Source of the DNA: Haloarcula limicola
Lineage (GTDB): Archaea > Halobacteriota > Halobacteria > Halobacteriales > Haloarculaceae
NCBI RefSeq assembly: GCF_010119205.1
Contig: NZ_WRXM01000001.1
Location: 992,001-1,056,000 of the forward strand
DNA length: 64,000 bases
Reading direction: 5' to 3'
Position numbers and translations under genes: made by a program. The notes below the pieces were generated by a model, which saw only the letters and a program-made list of their open reading frames with translations, had not been told where the DNA came from and did not search any database. Shown piece after piece: positions 53,227 through 61,900 of the stretch. Positions within the stretch are counted from its first letter, which is position 1. The number at the start of each line of letters is the position of its first letter.

Positions 53227-53373
53227 TTCCGCGGCTTCGGAAGGAGTAGGTCGCCGTTTACTCTCGTAGGCTCATCAGAGCTCGCTCTGATGGCGTCTTC
53301 GAGAGTAATCCGGTGATTACTCGCGGGTCACTGTGTTCCCCGCTCGTGAAACCGAGGTCGCTGCGCGACCTCG
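53227..53373. repeat. Second hairpin array between GH13 and sufD
   Basis: It holds TTCCG/CGGAA (53227-53242); TTACTCTCG/CGAGAGTAA (53258-53266 and 53300-53308) enclosing CATCAGAGC/GCTCTGATG (53273-53292); GAGTAATC-CGGT-GATTACTC (53303-53322), which competes with the outer arms; and CGAGGTCGC-TGC-GCGACCTCG (53353-53373). The last ends at the sufD stop. The convergent GH13 and sufD transcripts both end here, so these may be bidirectional 3' ends. Confidence 0.7.
53271..53295. repeat. Copy 3 of the CTCRTCAG...CTGAYGGCG hairpin family
   Basis: Starts CTCATCAGAGC and ends GCTCTGATGGCG, matching copies at 38953-38978 and 39056-39081, with a compensated change (G-C to A-T) at the second arm position. 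Confidence 0.65.
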
Positions 53374-54585
53374 CTACTCCCGAAGACGCTCGTAGATGAG
53401 CTGATCCAGGTCGTCGCGGAGCTCGTCGACCTCGACCTCGTCGAGGACGGGGACGAAGAAGCCCTCGACGAGCATGTTCTTCGCCGCCTCGGGGTGGACA
53501 CCGCGGGAGGTCATGTAGAACATGTCCTCTTCGTCGACCTGGCCCACCGTCGCGGAGTGGGAGGCCTCGGTGTCGTGGTTGTTGATGATGAGCTTCGGCG
53601 AGGCGTCGGCCTCGGACTCGTCGGAGAGCATCAGCGTGTTCTCGCGCTGGTACGAGGAGGTGTCCCACGCCTCTTTGCCGACGTCTTGGACGCCCTCGTA
53701 GACCGAGCGCGCCTCGTCGTCTAAGACGCCGCGCGTGACGAGGTCGGCGACCGTGTGCTCGGCCTCGTGCCAGACGCGGCTGGCGATGTCGAAGTGCTGG
53801 TCGTCGTGGCCGAAGAACGCGCCGACGATCTGGGACTCCGAGGAGTCGCCGAGCAGGCGCGTCTCGACGTTACTCTTCGTCAGTCGGGAGCCGATGTTGC
53901 CGTCGATCCAGTCGAGCGTGCCGTAGGTGTCGGCGTGGCCGCGCTTGACCTGATAGTTGTAGGTCCCCTGAGAGAGGTTCTGGAGCGTGCCGTACTGGAC
54001 GTAGGCGTTCTCGCCGACGGACGCCTCGACGACGCCGGAGTAGTACTGGTTACCCTCGACGGTATCGCCGTTCTCCTGGCGTTCGAGGATCGTGACCGAG
54101 GCGGACTCCTCGGCGACGACGAGCGTGTAGTTGAACAGCGACTGGCTGTTCATCGTCGTCCGGATCTTCACGTCCTCGGCGTCGACGCCCTCGGGGACGT
54201 AGACGACGGTCCCGGCCGAGAACAGCGCCGTCGACAGCGCCGTGAGGTAGTCTCGCTGGGGGTCGACGACCGAGCCGAAGTGGTCCTCGATCAGGTCGCC
54301 GTGCTCGGAGAGCGCCTCGGACCACGAGAGGACGTCGACGCCCTCGGCGTCGATACGGTCCTTGTCCTGTGCGTAGTCCAACGGGTCGACGAGCGACTCG
54401 TAGTCGAGCGCGTCGAGGTTCGTCCACTTGCGGCCGGGCGTCTGGATGACGTCGGGCATCTCGAGGTCGTCGAGCGCCGACAGCGCCTCTTTGCGCGTCT
54501 CCAGGAGCCACTCCGGCTCGTCTAAGTCCGACGATATCTGTTCGACTTGGCTCTCTGTGAGATCCGCGTGTACCTGCGTGCTCAT
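53374..54585 (-). CDS. sufD: Fe-S assembly scaffold protein SufD
   Basis: 403 residues, beta-helix core of the SUF scaffold: PGRKWTNLDAL, VVYVPEGVDAEDVKIRT, ESASVTILERQENGD, YGTLQNLSQGTYNYQVKRGHAD and ASHSATVGQVDEEDMFYMTSRGVHPEAAKNMLVEGFF. The C-terminal AxATVG region with its His is the SufD/SufB signature. SufD supports iron acquisition in the SufBC2D complex in the cytoplasm. It lies 2 bases after sufB, last in the sufC-sufB-sufD operon. Confidence 0.95.
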   Translation of the reverse strand: MSTQVHADLTESQVEQISSDLDEPEWLLETRKEALSALDDLEMPDVIQTPGRKWTNLDALDYESLVDPLDYAQDKDRIDAEGVDVLSWSEALSEHGDLIEDHFGSVVDPQRDYLTALSTALFSAGTVVYVPEGVDAEDVKIRTTMNSQSLFNYTLVVAEESASVTILERQENGDTVEGNQYYSGVVEASVGENAYVQYGTLQNLSQGTYNYQVKRGHADTYGTLDWIDGNIGSRLTKSNVETRLLGDSSESQIVGAFFGHDDQHFDIASRVWHEAEHTVADLVTRGVLDDEARSVYEGVQDVGKEAWDTSSYQRENTLMLSDESEADASPKLIINNHDTEASHSATVGQVDEEDMFYMTSRGVHPEAAKNMLVEGFFVPVLDEVEVDELRDDLDQLIYERLRE

Positions 54586-54587
54586 GG

Positions 54588-56018
54588 TTATCCGAGCGAG
54601 CCCTCCATCTCCAGTTCGATGAGGCGGTTGAGTTCGACCGCGTACTCGATGGGCAGTTCCTCCGTGATGGGTTCGATGAACCCGGCGACGATCATCTGCT
54701 TGGCGTCGTCGTCGTCCAGTCCGCGCGACTGGAGGTAGAAGACGTCCTCGTCGCCGATCTTGCCGACGGTCGCCTCGTGGGCGACGTCGACTTTCGACTC
54801 CTGGATCTCCATGTACGGCATCGTGTCGGAGGTGGAGTCGTTGTCGAACATCAGCGCGTCACACTCGACGGACGTGGAGGAGTCCTCCGCGCCGTCGGCG
54901 ATGTGGACGAGCCCGCGGTAGTTCGTGCGGCCGCCGTCCTTCGCGATGGACTTGGACTCGATGGTGGACTTCGTCTCGGGCGCGTTGTGGTAGACCTTCG
55001 CGCCGGTGTCGATGTCCTGTCCCTCGCCGGCCATGGCGATGGTGATGTGGTTGTCCGTCGCGCCGGGGCCCTTGAGGACGGTGGAGGGGTACAGCATCGT
55101 GGCCTTCGATCCCATGCTGCCGGAGACCCACTCCATCGTGCCGTCGGCCTCGCAGATGGCGCGCTTGGTGTTGAGGTTGTAGGTGTTCTTCGACCAGTTC
55201 TGCACGGTCGAGTACTGGACGTGAGCGTTCTCGCCGACGAACACTTCGACGCCGCCGGAGTGGAGGTTGAACGCGGAGTACTTCGGGGCGGAACAGCCCT
55301 CGATGTAGTGGACCTCGGAGTTCTCCTCGGCGATGATGAGCGTGTGCTCGAACTGGCCCATCCCCTCGGAGTTCATCCGGAAGTACGCCTGCACGGGCAT
55401 CTCGACGGTCGTGTCCTCGGGGATGTAGACGAACGACCCGCCGGACCAGACGGCGCCGTGGAGCGCCGCGAACTTGTTGTCGCTCGGGGGGACGCACTTC
55501 GTCATGAAGTGGTCCTTGACGAGGTCTTCGTGCTCCTGGACCGCCTTGTCCATGTCACAGAAGATGACGCCCTTCTCCTCCCAGCGCTCCTGCATGTTCT
55601 GGTAGACGATCTCGGACTCGTACTGCGCGCCGACGCCCGAGAGGGCGTTCTTCTCGGCCTCCGGGATGCCCAGTTTGTCGAAGGTGTCCTGGATCTCCTC
55701 GGGGAGGTCCTCCCAGGACTCGGCCCCGCCGCGCGTCTCGATGTCGGGGCGGATGTACGGGACGATGTCCTCGATGTCTACCTCCGAGAGGTCGGGCGCG
55801 CCCGGCCAGCCTTCCGGCATGGGCATCTGCTGGAACTGCTCCAGCGCGCGCAGGCGGCGCTCGAGCATCCACTCGGGCTCGTCTTTGTCTTCCGAGATGA
55901 CCCGGACGGTCTCCTCGGTGAGGCCCTTCTCGGTCTCGAAGGCGGCGTTCTCCTCCTTCTTGAACTCGAAGCGAGCCTCGGTGTCGGTCTCTTTGAGATG
56001 GTCTTGATCTGAACTCAT
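54588..56018 (-). CDS. sufB: Fe-S assembly scaffold protein SufB
   Basis: 476 residues, full length. KDEPEWMLERRLRALEQFQQMPMP, GVIFCDMDKAVQEHEDLVKDHFM, FVYIPEDTTVEMPVQAYFRMNSEGMGQFEHTLIIAEENSEVHYIEGCSAPKYS and SAKATMLYPS-like GSKATMLYPSTVLKGPGA are SufB signatures. EGCSAP contains a sulfur-acceptor Cys candidate. SufB is the scaffold on which clusters are built with SufC ATPase. It starts 38 bases after sufC. Confidence 0.97.
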   Translation of the reverse strand: MSSDQDHLKETDTEARFEFKKEENAAFETEKGLTEETVRVISEDKDEPEWMLERRLRALEQFQQMPMPEGWPGAPDLSEVDIEDIVPYIRPDIETRGGAESWEDLPEEIQDTFDKLGIPEAEKNALSGVGAQYESEIVYQNMQERWEEKGVIFCDMDKAVQEHEDLVKDHFMTKCVPPSDNKFAALHGAVWSGGSFVYIPEDTTVEMPVQAYFRMNSEGMGQFEHTLIIAEENSEVHYIEGCSAPKYSAFNLHSGGVEVFVGENAHVQYSTVQNWSKNTYNLNTKRAICEADGTMEWVSGSMGSKATMLYPSTVLKGPGATDNHITIAMAGEGQDIDTGAKVYHNAPETKSTIESKSIAKDGGRTNYRGLVHIADGAEDSSTSVECDALMFDNDSTSDTMPYMEIQESKVDVAHEATVGKIGDEDVFYLQSRGLDDDDAKQMIVAGFIEPITEELPIEYAVELNRLIELEMEGSLG

Positions 56019-56056
56019 TGTTGTGTTTCGGTGTTGGTGTCGTGGACGGAAGGGTG

Positions 56057-56971
56057 TTACGCGGCCTCGTAAACTTCCTCGCGAACCCAGTCGTATCCCT
56101 CGTCTTCGAGCTGCTCGGCCAGTTCGGGACCGCCGGACTTGGCGATCTCGCCGTCGATCATGACGTGAACGTGGTCGGGCTCGACGTAGTCGAGGATACG
56201 TTGGTAGTGGGTGATCTGGAGGATCCCGGTGCCCTGCTCGTCGCGCAGCGCGTTGATGCCGTTCGAGACGTCCTGCAGGCGGTCGATGTCCAGGCCGGAG
56301 TCGATCTCGTCGAGCACGGCGATCGAGGGTTCGAGGATGGCGGCCTGCAGCACTTCGTTCTGCTTCTTCTCCCCGCCGGAGAAGCCGGCGTTCAGATAGC
56401 GGGAGGCGAACTTCTCGTCCATGTCGAGTTGCTCCATCTTCTCCTGGAGGATCTCCTGGAACTCGGCGACGCCGACCTCGCCCTCTTCGACGTCTCCCTC
56501 CATCGGGGAGGTGTCGTAGCCGGCCTCCTCCTCTTCGTCCTCGTCGGCCTCGTCGTCGTCCTCGAAGAGCTCCTCGCGCTCTTCGAGCTTGGCGTTGAGC
56601 GCCGTGCGGAGGAAGTTCACCATCGTGACGCCCTCGATCTCGGCGGGGTACTGGAAGCCGAGGAAGATGCCGAGCGCCGCGCGCTCGTTCGGTTCGAGGT
56701 CCAGCAGGTCCCACGTCCGCAGGTCCTCAGGGATCTCGAAGTCCTCGCCGAACTCGTCGTCCTCGAGGTGGATGAGGACCTCGCCGTCCGTGACCTCGTA
56801 GGCCGGGTGGCCGGCGATGATCTTCGCCGTCGTCGACTTCCCGGAGCCGTTCGGTCCCATCAGCGCGTGGATCTCGCCGGACTCGACTTCGAGGTTCACA
56901 CCGCGAAGGATGGTCTCACCGCCCTCTTCTGCGACTTCCGCGTGGAGATTGTTGATTTCGAGTTCTGCCAT
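56057..56971 (-). CDS. sufC: Fe-S assembly ATPase SufC
   Basis: 304 residues: Walker A GPNGSGKST, Q-loop FQYPAEIEG, ABC signature FSGGEKKQNEV, Walker B IAVLDEIDSGLD and His in ITHYQRI. An acidic insertion of about 40 residues (EELFEDDDEADEDEEEEAGYD to VEEGEVG) separates the Q-loop from the signature. SufC powers the SufBCD scaffold. An in-frame ATG at 57013 would add 14 residues; a TATATA at 57047-57052 lies upstream. The cysteine desulfurase and sulfur carrier are not in the window. Confidence 0.96.
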   Translation of the reverse strand: MAELEINNLHAEVAEEGGETILRGVNLEVESGEIHALMGPNGSGKSTTAKIIAGHPAYEVTDGEVLIHLEDDEFGEDFEIPEDLRTWDLLDLEPNERAALGIFLGFQYPAEIEGVTMVNFLRTALNAKLEEREELFEDDDEADEDEEEEAGYDTSPMEGDVEEGEVGVAEFQEILQEKMEQLDMDEKFASRYLNAGFSGGEKKQNEVLQAAILEPSIAVLDEIDSGLDIDRLQDVSNGINALRDEQGTGILQITHYQRILDYVEPDHVHVMIDGEIAKSGGPELAEQLEDEGYDWVREEVYEAA

Positions 56972-57046
56972 AGTGTCTGTTAGGTCAACCGAAAGAAGGT
57001 CTGTTTCACCCATCAAGCTTTCGCATTGCCGCGAAATCGAGTTCGG

Positions 57047-57067
57047 TATATAGAAACAATATTTCTC
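57047..57067 (-). promoter_or_regulatory. TATA box and inverted repeat upstream of sufC
   Basis: TATATA (57047-57052) adjoins AGAAA (57052-57056) and its inverted copy TTTCT (57062-57066). The overlap of a palindrome with the TATA element is typical of a repressor operator, perhaps for iron or oxidative control of suf; this is inferred. Confidence 0.4.
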
Positions 57068-57093
57068 CGCCGAGAAAATCGGTGGCTGCGAGG

Positions 57094-60000
57094 CTACATG
57101 TACTGGCCGAGGCCGGTCTGTTCCTGTCCGGACTTGACCTCGTCCCACGAGACGTCGAGCGCCTCCAGAATCCGGGCGATCGGTCCCTTCAACGTCTTAT
57201 CGAGCATCTTGTCCCAGTCCACCTCGAACTCCTCGGGAATCTGGTCCGCGTACTCGAAGCAGATGACGTCCGGGTTCCGGCGGAACTCGCCGTACAGCGG
57301 GTCCTGTGCCGGGTCGAGACCCAGTTCGTCCTCGACGCGCGTGAAGAAGTCGGCGTGGACCCTGTCGAGATAGAGTCGCTTCGGCTTCGACCCGCTCTGG
57401 AAGTTCGTCCCCAACAGGAGGTTGGCGTACTTCGCCCCCCGAACCTGTGCGGTGTCGGTGTCGTAGTTGTCCAGTTTCTTTCCGATGCCGCCCGGGATGC
57501 CCACGTCGTCTAAGTCGACGTTGCCGTCCTGGTAGTCCTCGATGACGTCGGCGACGTAGGTCTTGAGGCTCTCCGCGTCCTCCCCGTGGACGATGCGGTC
57601 GATGACGTCCTTCTGGACGCGCTTGGTGATGGGCGCGATGTCCGAGCGCTGGTACTCGAAGCCCGTGATGTCGATGTCGTCGACGTGTTTGCCCTCCTTC
57701 CAGACGATGTGACCGGCGTAGCGCTTCTTCTTGCCCGCCTGGAAGAAGCGCCGGTACAGTTTCTCGAACTCGATCTCGAACCGGTGGAACTGCGCATTGA
57801 GTCGTTCGAGCGCGAAGTCGTCGTAGGAGGCGTTTATCGTCTCCTCGACCTCGAACCCCTTCTGGATGGTCGCCGCGATGATCTCCAGTTCGTCGTCGCT
57901 CATCTCGGGATGCTTCTCGCGCATCTCGTCGGTGACCGTCACGTCCCCCTCGACGTCCTCGGGACCGAGGTCGCCGAGTTGGAGCATGACCGAGTCGGTG
58001 TCGCCGTAGGCGACCTCGTACCCCTCGTTCTCGACCACTTCGTCGGTGTAGTCGATGACTTCCCGACCGGTGGCCGTGACCGCCGCGCCCATCTCCTTGT
58101 CGTAGAGGCGGAAGCGGTCCCAACCGAGAACGCCGTACAGCGACTGCCCGACGAACTGGAACTTCCCGTTGCGACCGGCCATGAGCGTGTGGTTGTCCTC
58201 GACGGTGACGCAGTAGACGCCGTCGTCGGCCGTGCTTCGGTCGCTGCTCCGATGCATCCGGAGCGTGTTCTTGCTCTCTTCGGCGCAGTAGACGCGCCAC
58301 GACCCGCTGTCGTGGTCGTAGCTGGCGGTCAGCCCGAGATGCGCACAGAGTCGCAGTACGTCGTCGCGTAGCCGCTCGCTGGACGTAGTGTACCGCCACG
58401 AGTTCGGCTGCCAGTCGCCGTCACCGTCTATGAGCGTGTCGAGGAACCGTCGTTTCTGCCGTCGGCTCGCCTTGAAGACGAAGTCCGGAATCCGCTTGCT
58501 GAAACTGTCGGCTCCTGCGAGGTCTTCGAGCAGGTTCCCGAGCAGTTTCGAGGTGAACTGGTAGGCCCGGTCGTCGACGTAGTAATCGAAGCCCATCCGG
58601 TCGAGCAGGGACCCGATGGAAGCGTGGTGACCCTCGCCGCCGTCGGCGACGGCGTCCTGAGCGATTTTGACCGTGGTCCCGGACCCGCGCGTGTTCTCGC
58701 CAAACTGCTTCGTCTCGGAGGTGTAGACGTTCCCCTCGGTGACGTACCACGCGAGCAACTCCAGAAAGTCGTCGCCGTCGAACGTCCGCGGAATCCACTT
58801 GCGACCCGCCGCCGCGTGGACGAAGGTCGTTTCCGCGACCGACTCGATGTACTCGCGGTGGCGCTCGAACTCCTCGGGATCGAAGACATACCCCTCTCGT
58901 CCGACGTCGTCTTTCAGTACTTTGTCGGGATAGTAGCCGAGTTCGGCCGCGAACGTGTGTCCGTGGACCGATGGTCGGACCCACACCTCGTAGTCGTCTA
59001 CGAGCTCGGTCAGGTCGACGGCCTCCAGCGGGTCACCGTCCGGACCCTCCCAGTCGTGCGGGAGCTCGTAGTTCGTCGCGTCGTCTAGTTCGCCCGCCTC
59101 CACGAACCGATACTTGTCCTCGGTGATCCCGTTCGTCTCGTTCTTTCGGACGAGCATTCGGTGGTTCGGCGTGACGCGGAAGTCCGTCTTACTCGTCTCG
59201 ATGTCGACGAGTTCGCCGCGATAGTCCGGGTACGCCTGGGTTTCGACGACTGGCTTGACCTCCATCTCCATCGTCTCGGGGTCCAGCGAGTACACCTCGT
59301 CGCCGACCTCGAGCTCGCGGATGTTCTGGACGCCCGCGGGCGTCAGCACGTCGGTGTCCGGCGTGAAGCAGTTCATGATCACCTTCACGGCCGCCTGCTG
59401 GCGGTCGTAGCGCTCGTACTCCGGGTCGGCCGGGCTGTGGCTGTTCCGTCGCTCCTTCTTCTCCTCGCGCTCGGTCAGGAGCTCGTCGACCATCTCCCGG
59501 ATGACGCCGTCCGGCTCCTTTCGGAAGTGGGTGCCGTTTGGCGCGCGGTAGGTGTCGCCGTCGTAGGCGTCGGGGTCGACTTTCGTCTCCGGGCTCGCGT
59601 TCGTCGTCACCATGCACATCGGATAGAGCGACTTCAGGTCCAGCACGGTGACGTTCTCGCGGACGCCCGTGATCGGGTCGAAGACGGCTCCGCCCTCGTA
59701 GTCCTCGCTCTCCTGTTGGCCCTTCGAGGGTAGCGCGTACTCGCCGTAGAGCTTGTGGAGGACGTACATGTCGACGGCGTCGCCGGGCGTCGTCGCGTCT
59801 TCGAGCTTACAGCCGACGAACGTGCGGACCTCGTCCCAGAAGTCGATGATGTCCTGCTCCCGGTCGAGTTCCACGCAGAGTTCCACGTCCCGGAGGTTGT
59901 ATTCGAGGAGTCGCTCGGGGTCGTCCTCCCAGAGGTCGCCGATGTCGCCGGTGTAGCGTTCCTTGCCGACGCCGAGCTCCTGTTCGCCGACGGCGTCCAG

Positions 60001-61134
60001 CCGGTAGGACTCGAGTTCGGTGAACTGCGTGCGCTTGTAGGCGTACAGCAGGTCGAAGACGACCCGACCCTTGATGTCCGGGCCGTTCCAGTCGCTGCGC
60101 CAGACCTCGTCCACGCGCGAGAGGCGGTCGATATCGAGGTCGTAGTCGTGGTCGTAGCTCTGGAGCTCCTCGATGCGGTCCAAGAGGTACGGCGCGTCGA
60201 AGTCGTCGAAGTTCCACCCGGTCAGCACGTCCGGGTCCGTCGTCTCGACGTACTCGATGAACGCGTCGAGCATCGCTTCCTCCTCCTCGAAGACGCGCAC
60301 GTCGGCCTCGAACTCGGCGTCCTCGCGGATGGGATCGTACTCGGCGAGCGCCTCGGGCCCCTCGATGCCGTCCGGTGACTCGTAGAGCCAGACGACGTAC
60401 TGGTCGTCGTAGGAGTCGTGAGAGGTGAGACAGACGATGGTCTCCTCGCCGTCCTCGGGGAACCCGTGGCGGTCGTCGACCTCGATGTCGAAGGTGTTCA
60501 CCCGCGGTTCGGCGCTGGCGTCGACCGGCGTCACCTCCTCGTGGTGGACCTGATAGCTCCCGTCGTCGAGTTCGCGGGCCGGGACCCGAACGCCGCTCGT
60601 GATGTCCTTGTCGATGAGCAGGCGGTTCGGGAAGAGGATGTCAGCCTCGTAGTGGTCGAAGTCGTCCCGCATCTGGCCCACGTCGCGGGGGGTCTGTCCG
60701 AAGATCTTGCGGAGCCGCTCGCCGCGGATCGACTCGTAGGGGTCGCCGTCCCCGTCGGCGTCCTCCCACCCGGTGATGCTGTCGTACTGCCGAAGTCGGT
60801 CTTCGGTCGCGCTCGCCACCGGCGCGTAGAAGTACGGCTTGAATTCGTAGACGCGCGCGTGGACCGCCTCGTTCTCGGCGGTACGACCGAAGACGTGGAC
60901 GACGGGGAACTCGTCGTCCCCGCTGCTCTCGACCGTGTAATCGACCTGCGTCACCACGAACTCCACCGTCTCCTCGACCGGCGGGAACTGCTGTTCGTCC
61001 ACGTCGACGACGCTCGCCCCGGATCCCCCGTCGCCGGCGACGGCCGCCGCCTCGTCGGCGACCGGCCGGTTCCCGTCGCCGTCGCCATCGCTCGGCGCGA
61101 AGTCCCCGAGCGCTCGCTGGCCCTCGTCACTCAT
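57094..61134 (-). CDS. polB: DNA polymerase B (replicative), interrupted by an intein
   Basis: 1346 residues as precursor; about 937 after splicing. The exonuclease site Exo I is FDIEVDD (near 213). Polymerase motif A is VLDLKSLYPMCM (near 498), motif B is split between KVIMN and SLYG by the intein, and motif C is YGDTDSVML (near 1041). An acidic N-terminal tail of about 60 residues precedes the fold, usual in halophiles. This is the archaeal family B replicase. The start at 61134 has a TATA box at -29. Antisense neighbour on the upstream side is the small gene at 61242. Confidence 0.96.
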   Translation of the reverse strand: MSDEGQRALGDFAPSDGDGDGNRPVADEAAAVAGDGGSGASVVDVDEQQFPPVEETVEFVVTQVDYTVESSGDDEFPVVHVFGRTAENEAVHARVYEFKPYFYAPVASATEDRLRQYDSITGWEDADGDGDPYESIRGERLRKIFGQTPRDVGQMRDDFDHYEADILFPNRLLIDKDITSGVRVPARELDDGSYQVHHEEVTPVDASAEPRVNTFDIEVDDRHGFPEDGEETIVCLTSHDSYDDQYVVWLYESPDGIEGPEALAEYDPIREDAEFEADVRVFEEEEAMLDAFIEYVETTDPDVLTGWNFDDFDAPYLLDRIEELQSYDHDYDLDIDRLSRVDEVWRSDWNGPDIKGRVVFDLLYAYKRTQFTELESYRLDAVGEQELGVGKERYTGDIGDLWEDDPERLLEYNLRDVELCVELDREQDIIDFWDEVRTFVGCKLEDATTPGDAVDMYVLHKLYGEYALPSKGQQESEDYEGGAVFDPITGVRENVTVLDLKSLYPMCMVTTNASPETKVDPDAYDGDTYRAPNGTHFRKEPDGVIREMVDELLTEREEKKERRNSHSPADPEYERYDRQQAAVKVIMNCFTPDTDVLTPAGVQNIRELEVGDEVYSLDPETMEMEVKPVVETQAYPDYRGELVDIETSKTDFRVTPNHRMLVRKNETNGITEDKYRFVEAGELDDATNYELPHDWEGPDGDPLEAVDLTELVDDYEVWVRPSVHGHTFAAELGYYPDKVLKDDVGREGYVFDPEEFERHREYIESVAETTFVHAAAGRKWIPRTFDGDDFLELLAWYVTEGNVYTSETKQFGENTRGSGTTVKIAQDAVADGGEGHHASIGSLLDRMGFDYYVDDRAYQFTSKLLGNLLEDLAGADSFSKRIPDFVFKASRRQKRRFLDTLIDGDGDWQPNSWRYTTSSERLRDDVLRLCAHLGLTASYDHDSGSWRVYCAEESKNTLRMHRSSDRSTADDGVYCVTVEDNHTLMAGRNGKFQFVGQSLYGVLGWDRFRLYDKEMGAAVTATGREVIDYTDEVVENEGYEVAYGDTDSVMLQLGDLGPEDVEGDVTVTDEMREKHPEMSDDELEIIAATIQKGFEVEETINASYDDFALERLNAQFHRFEIEFEKLYRRFFQAGKKKRYAGHIVWKEGKHVDDIDITGFEYQRSDIAPITKRVQKDVIDRIVHGEDAESLKTYVADVIEDYQDGNVDLDDVGIPGGIGKKLDNYDTDTAQVRGAKYANLLLGTNFQSGSKPKRLYLDRVHADFFTRVEDELGLDPAQDPLYGEFRRNPDVICFEYADQIPEEFEVDWDKMLDKTLKGPIARILEALDVSWDEVKSGQEQTGLGQYM
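58144..59370 (-). mobile_element. PolB intein at motif B with homing endonuclease; C-terminal Gly-Gln
   Basis: 409 residues (precursor 589-997) between VIMN and SLYG, the pol-b insertion site. It starts with Cys (CFTPDTDVLTP), has block B TPNHRM with its His, and blocks F/G DNHTLMAGRNGKFQFVGQ followed by Ser as +1. The usual His-Asn end is Gly-Gln. The two LAGLIDADG endonuclease motifs LLAWYVTEGN (near 793) and TLIDGDGDW (near 900) keep their acidic residues, so homing activity is possible. Gln-terminated inteins are known but uncommon, and the penultimate Gly is a further departure. Confidence 0.93.
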
Positions 61135-61158
61135 GCTTGCCCACCCTTCGAGACGCCC

Positions 61159-61166
61159 CATAAAAA
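61159..61166 (-). promoter_or_regulatory. TATA box of polB
   Basis: Reads TTTTTATG on the minus strand, centred about 28 bases before ATG 61134, which argues for a leaderless polB mRNA. Confidence 0.65.
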
Positions 61167-61241
61167 CGTCGGCGGTCGGCCGTGTTTGACGCAGGCAGAA
61201 AGTATATGCCACACAATGACATACGACCTGCTGACGCCCCT

Positions 61242-61433
61242 ATGTCGCACCACGCATCTCCCGACGGCCAGTCGGATCGGGCGGACGACCTTCGGTCGGA
61301 GCCTGCGCTCCCTGACGCAGTCCAGACCACCGAGACGTACGAGACCGAAGAGGGGACAGTGTTCTACGACGCGCAGAACCCGCTCGCGTGGGTCCAGACG
61401 GACACCGCCGTGTCGCTGAGCGAGGTCGCCTAG
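61242..61433 (+). CDS. Small acidic protein of a haloarchaeal conserved type
   Basis: 63 residues from ATG 61242 (MSHHASPDGQSDRADDLRSE). The C-terminal core VFYDAQNPLAWVQTDTAVSL looks conserved and is reminiscent of short haloarchaeal proteins of unknown function. Upstream in-frame ATGs at 61182 and 61206 would extend it across the polB promoter. It is divergent from polB and followed by another small gene after 35 bases. Confidence 0.6.
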   Translation: MSHHASPDGQSDRADDLRSEPALPDAVQTTETYETEEGTVFYDAQNPLAWVQTDTAVSLSEVA

Positions 61434-61439
61434 AAGTCC

Positions 61440-61445
61440 TTTTAT
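61440..61445 (+). promoter_or_regulatory. TATA box for the gene at 61469
   Basis: TTTTAT is centred 26-27 bases before the GTG at 61469. Confidence 0.6.
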
Positions 61446-61468
61446 CGGTCGCGGTCCGACTCGATACC

Positions 61469-61876
61469 GTGCTGGACGGTTCCGACGAGGACGACCCGGA
61501 CGCCACGGAGAGCGTCTTCTCCGAGAAGAGCCCCCACGAGCCCGACGAGTTCGATCCGGACAGCCTCGGACCGGACGTCCCGGAAGCGCCCAGCGCCCCG
61601 GACGGCAGCGCCGCCAGCGACACGGCCGCGCTGTTCTGGAAGCTCGTCATCGTGTTCAACGTCGCGCTGCTCGCCCTCTCGGTGGGGCCGATGTTCATCT
61701 ACTTCGAGGGCCGAGTCGACCTCGGCCTCCGGATCTTCCTCGTCGGCGTCGTCGCCTTCGGCTACGGGACCTTCCGCTACGTCAGGTTCCAGCACGAGCG
61801 CAAGCGAGACCGAGAGGACGGCGGAGAGGATAGCAGCGACGACGCCGAGGACACGTCCACCGACCGCAACGGCTAA
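61469..61876 (+). CDS. Small two-helix membrane protein
   Basis: 135 residues from a GTG at 61469, supported by a TATA box 27 bases upstream. An acidic N-terminal half (DEDDPDATESVFSEKSPHEPDEFDPDS) precedes two hydrophobic helices (LFWKLVIVFNVALLALSVGPMF; LGLRIFLVGVVAFGYGTFRYV) and a charged tail. Function unknown. Confidence 0.65.
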   Translation: MLDGSDEDDPDATESVFSEKSPHEPDEFDPDSLGPDVPEAPSAPDGSAASDTAALFWKLVIVFNVALLALSVGPMFIYFEGRVDLGLRIFLVGVVAFGYGTFRYVRFQHERKRDREDGGEDSSDDAEDTSTDRNG

Positions 61877-61900
61877 CCGCGCGAGTCGGTTACCGCCGGT

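Noticed and set aside
57094-61134. Further inteins at PolB motifs A and C
   Set aside because: Motif A (LDLKSLYPM) and motif C (YGDTDSVML) are continuous; only motif B is interrupted.
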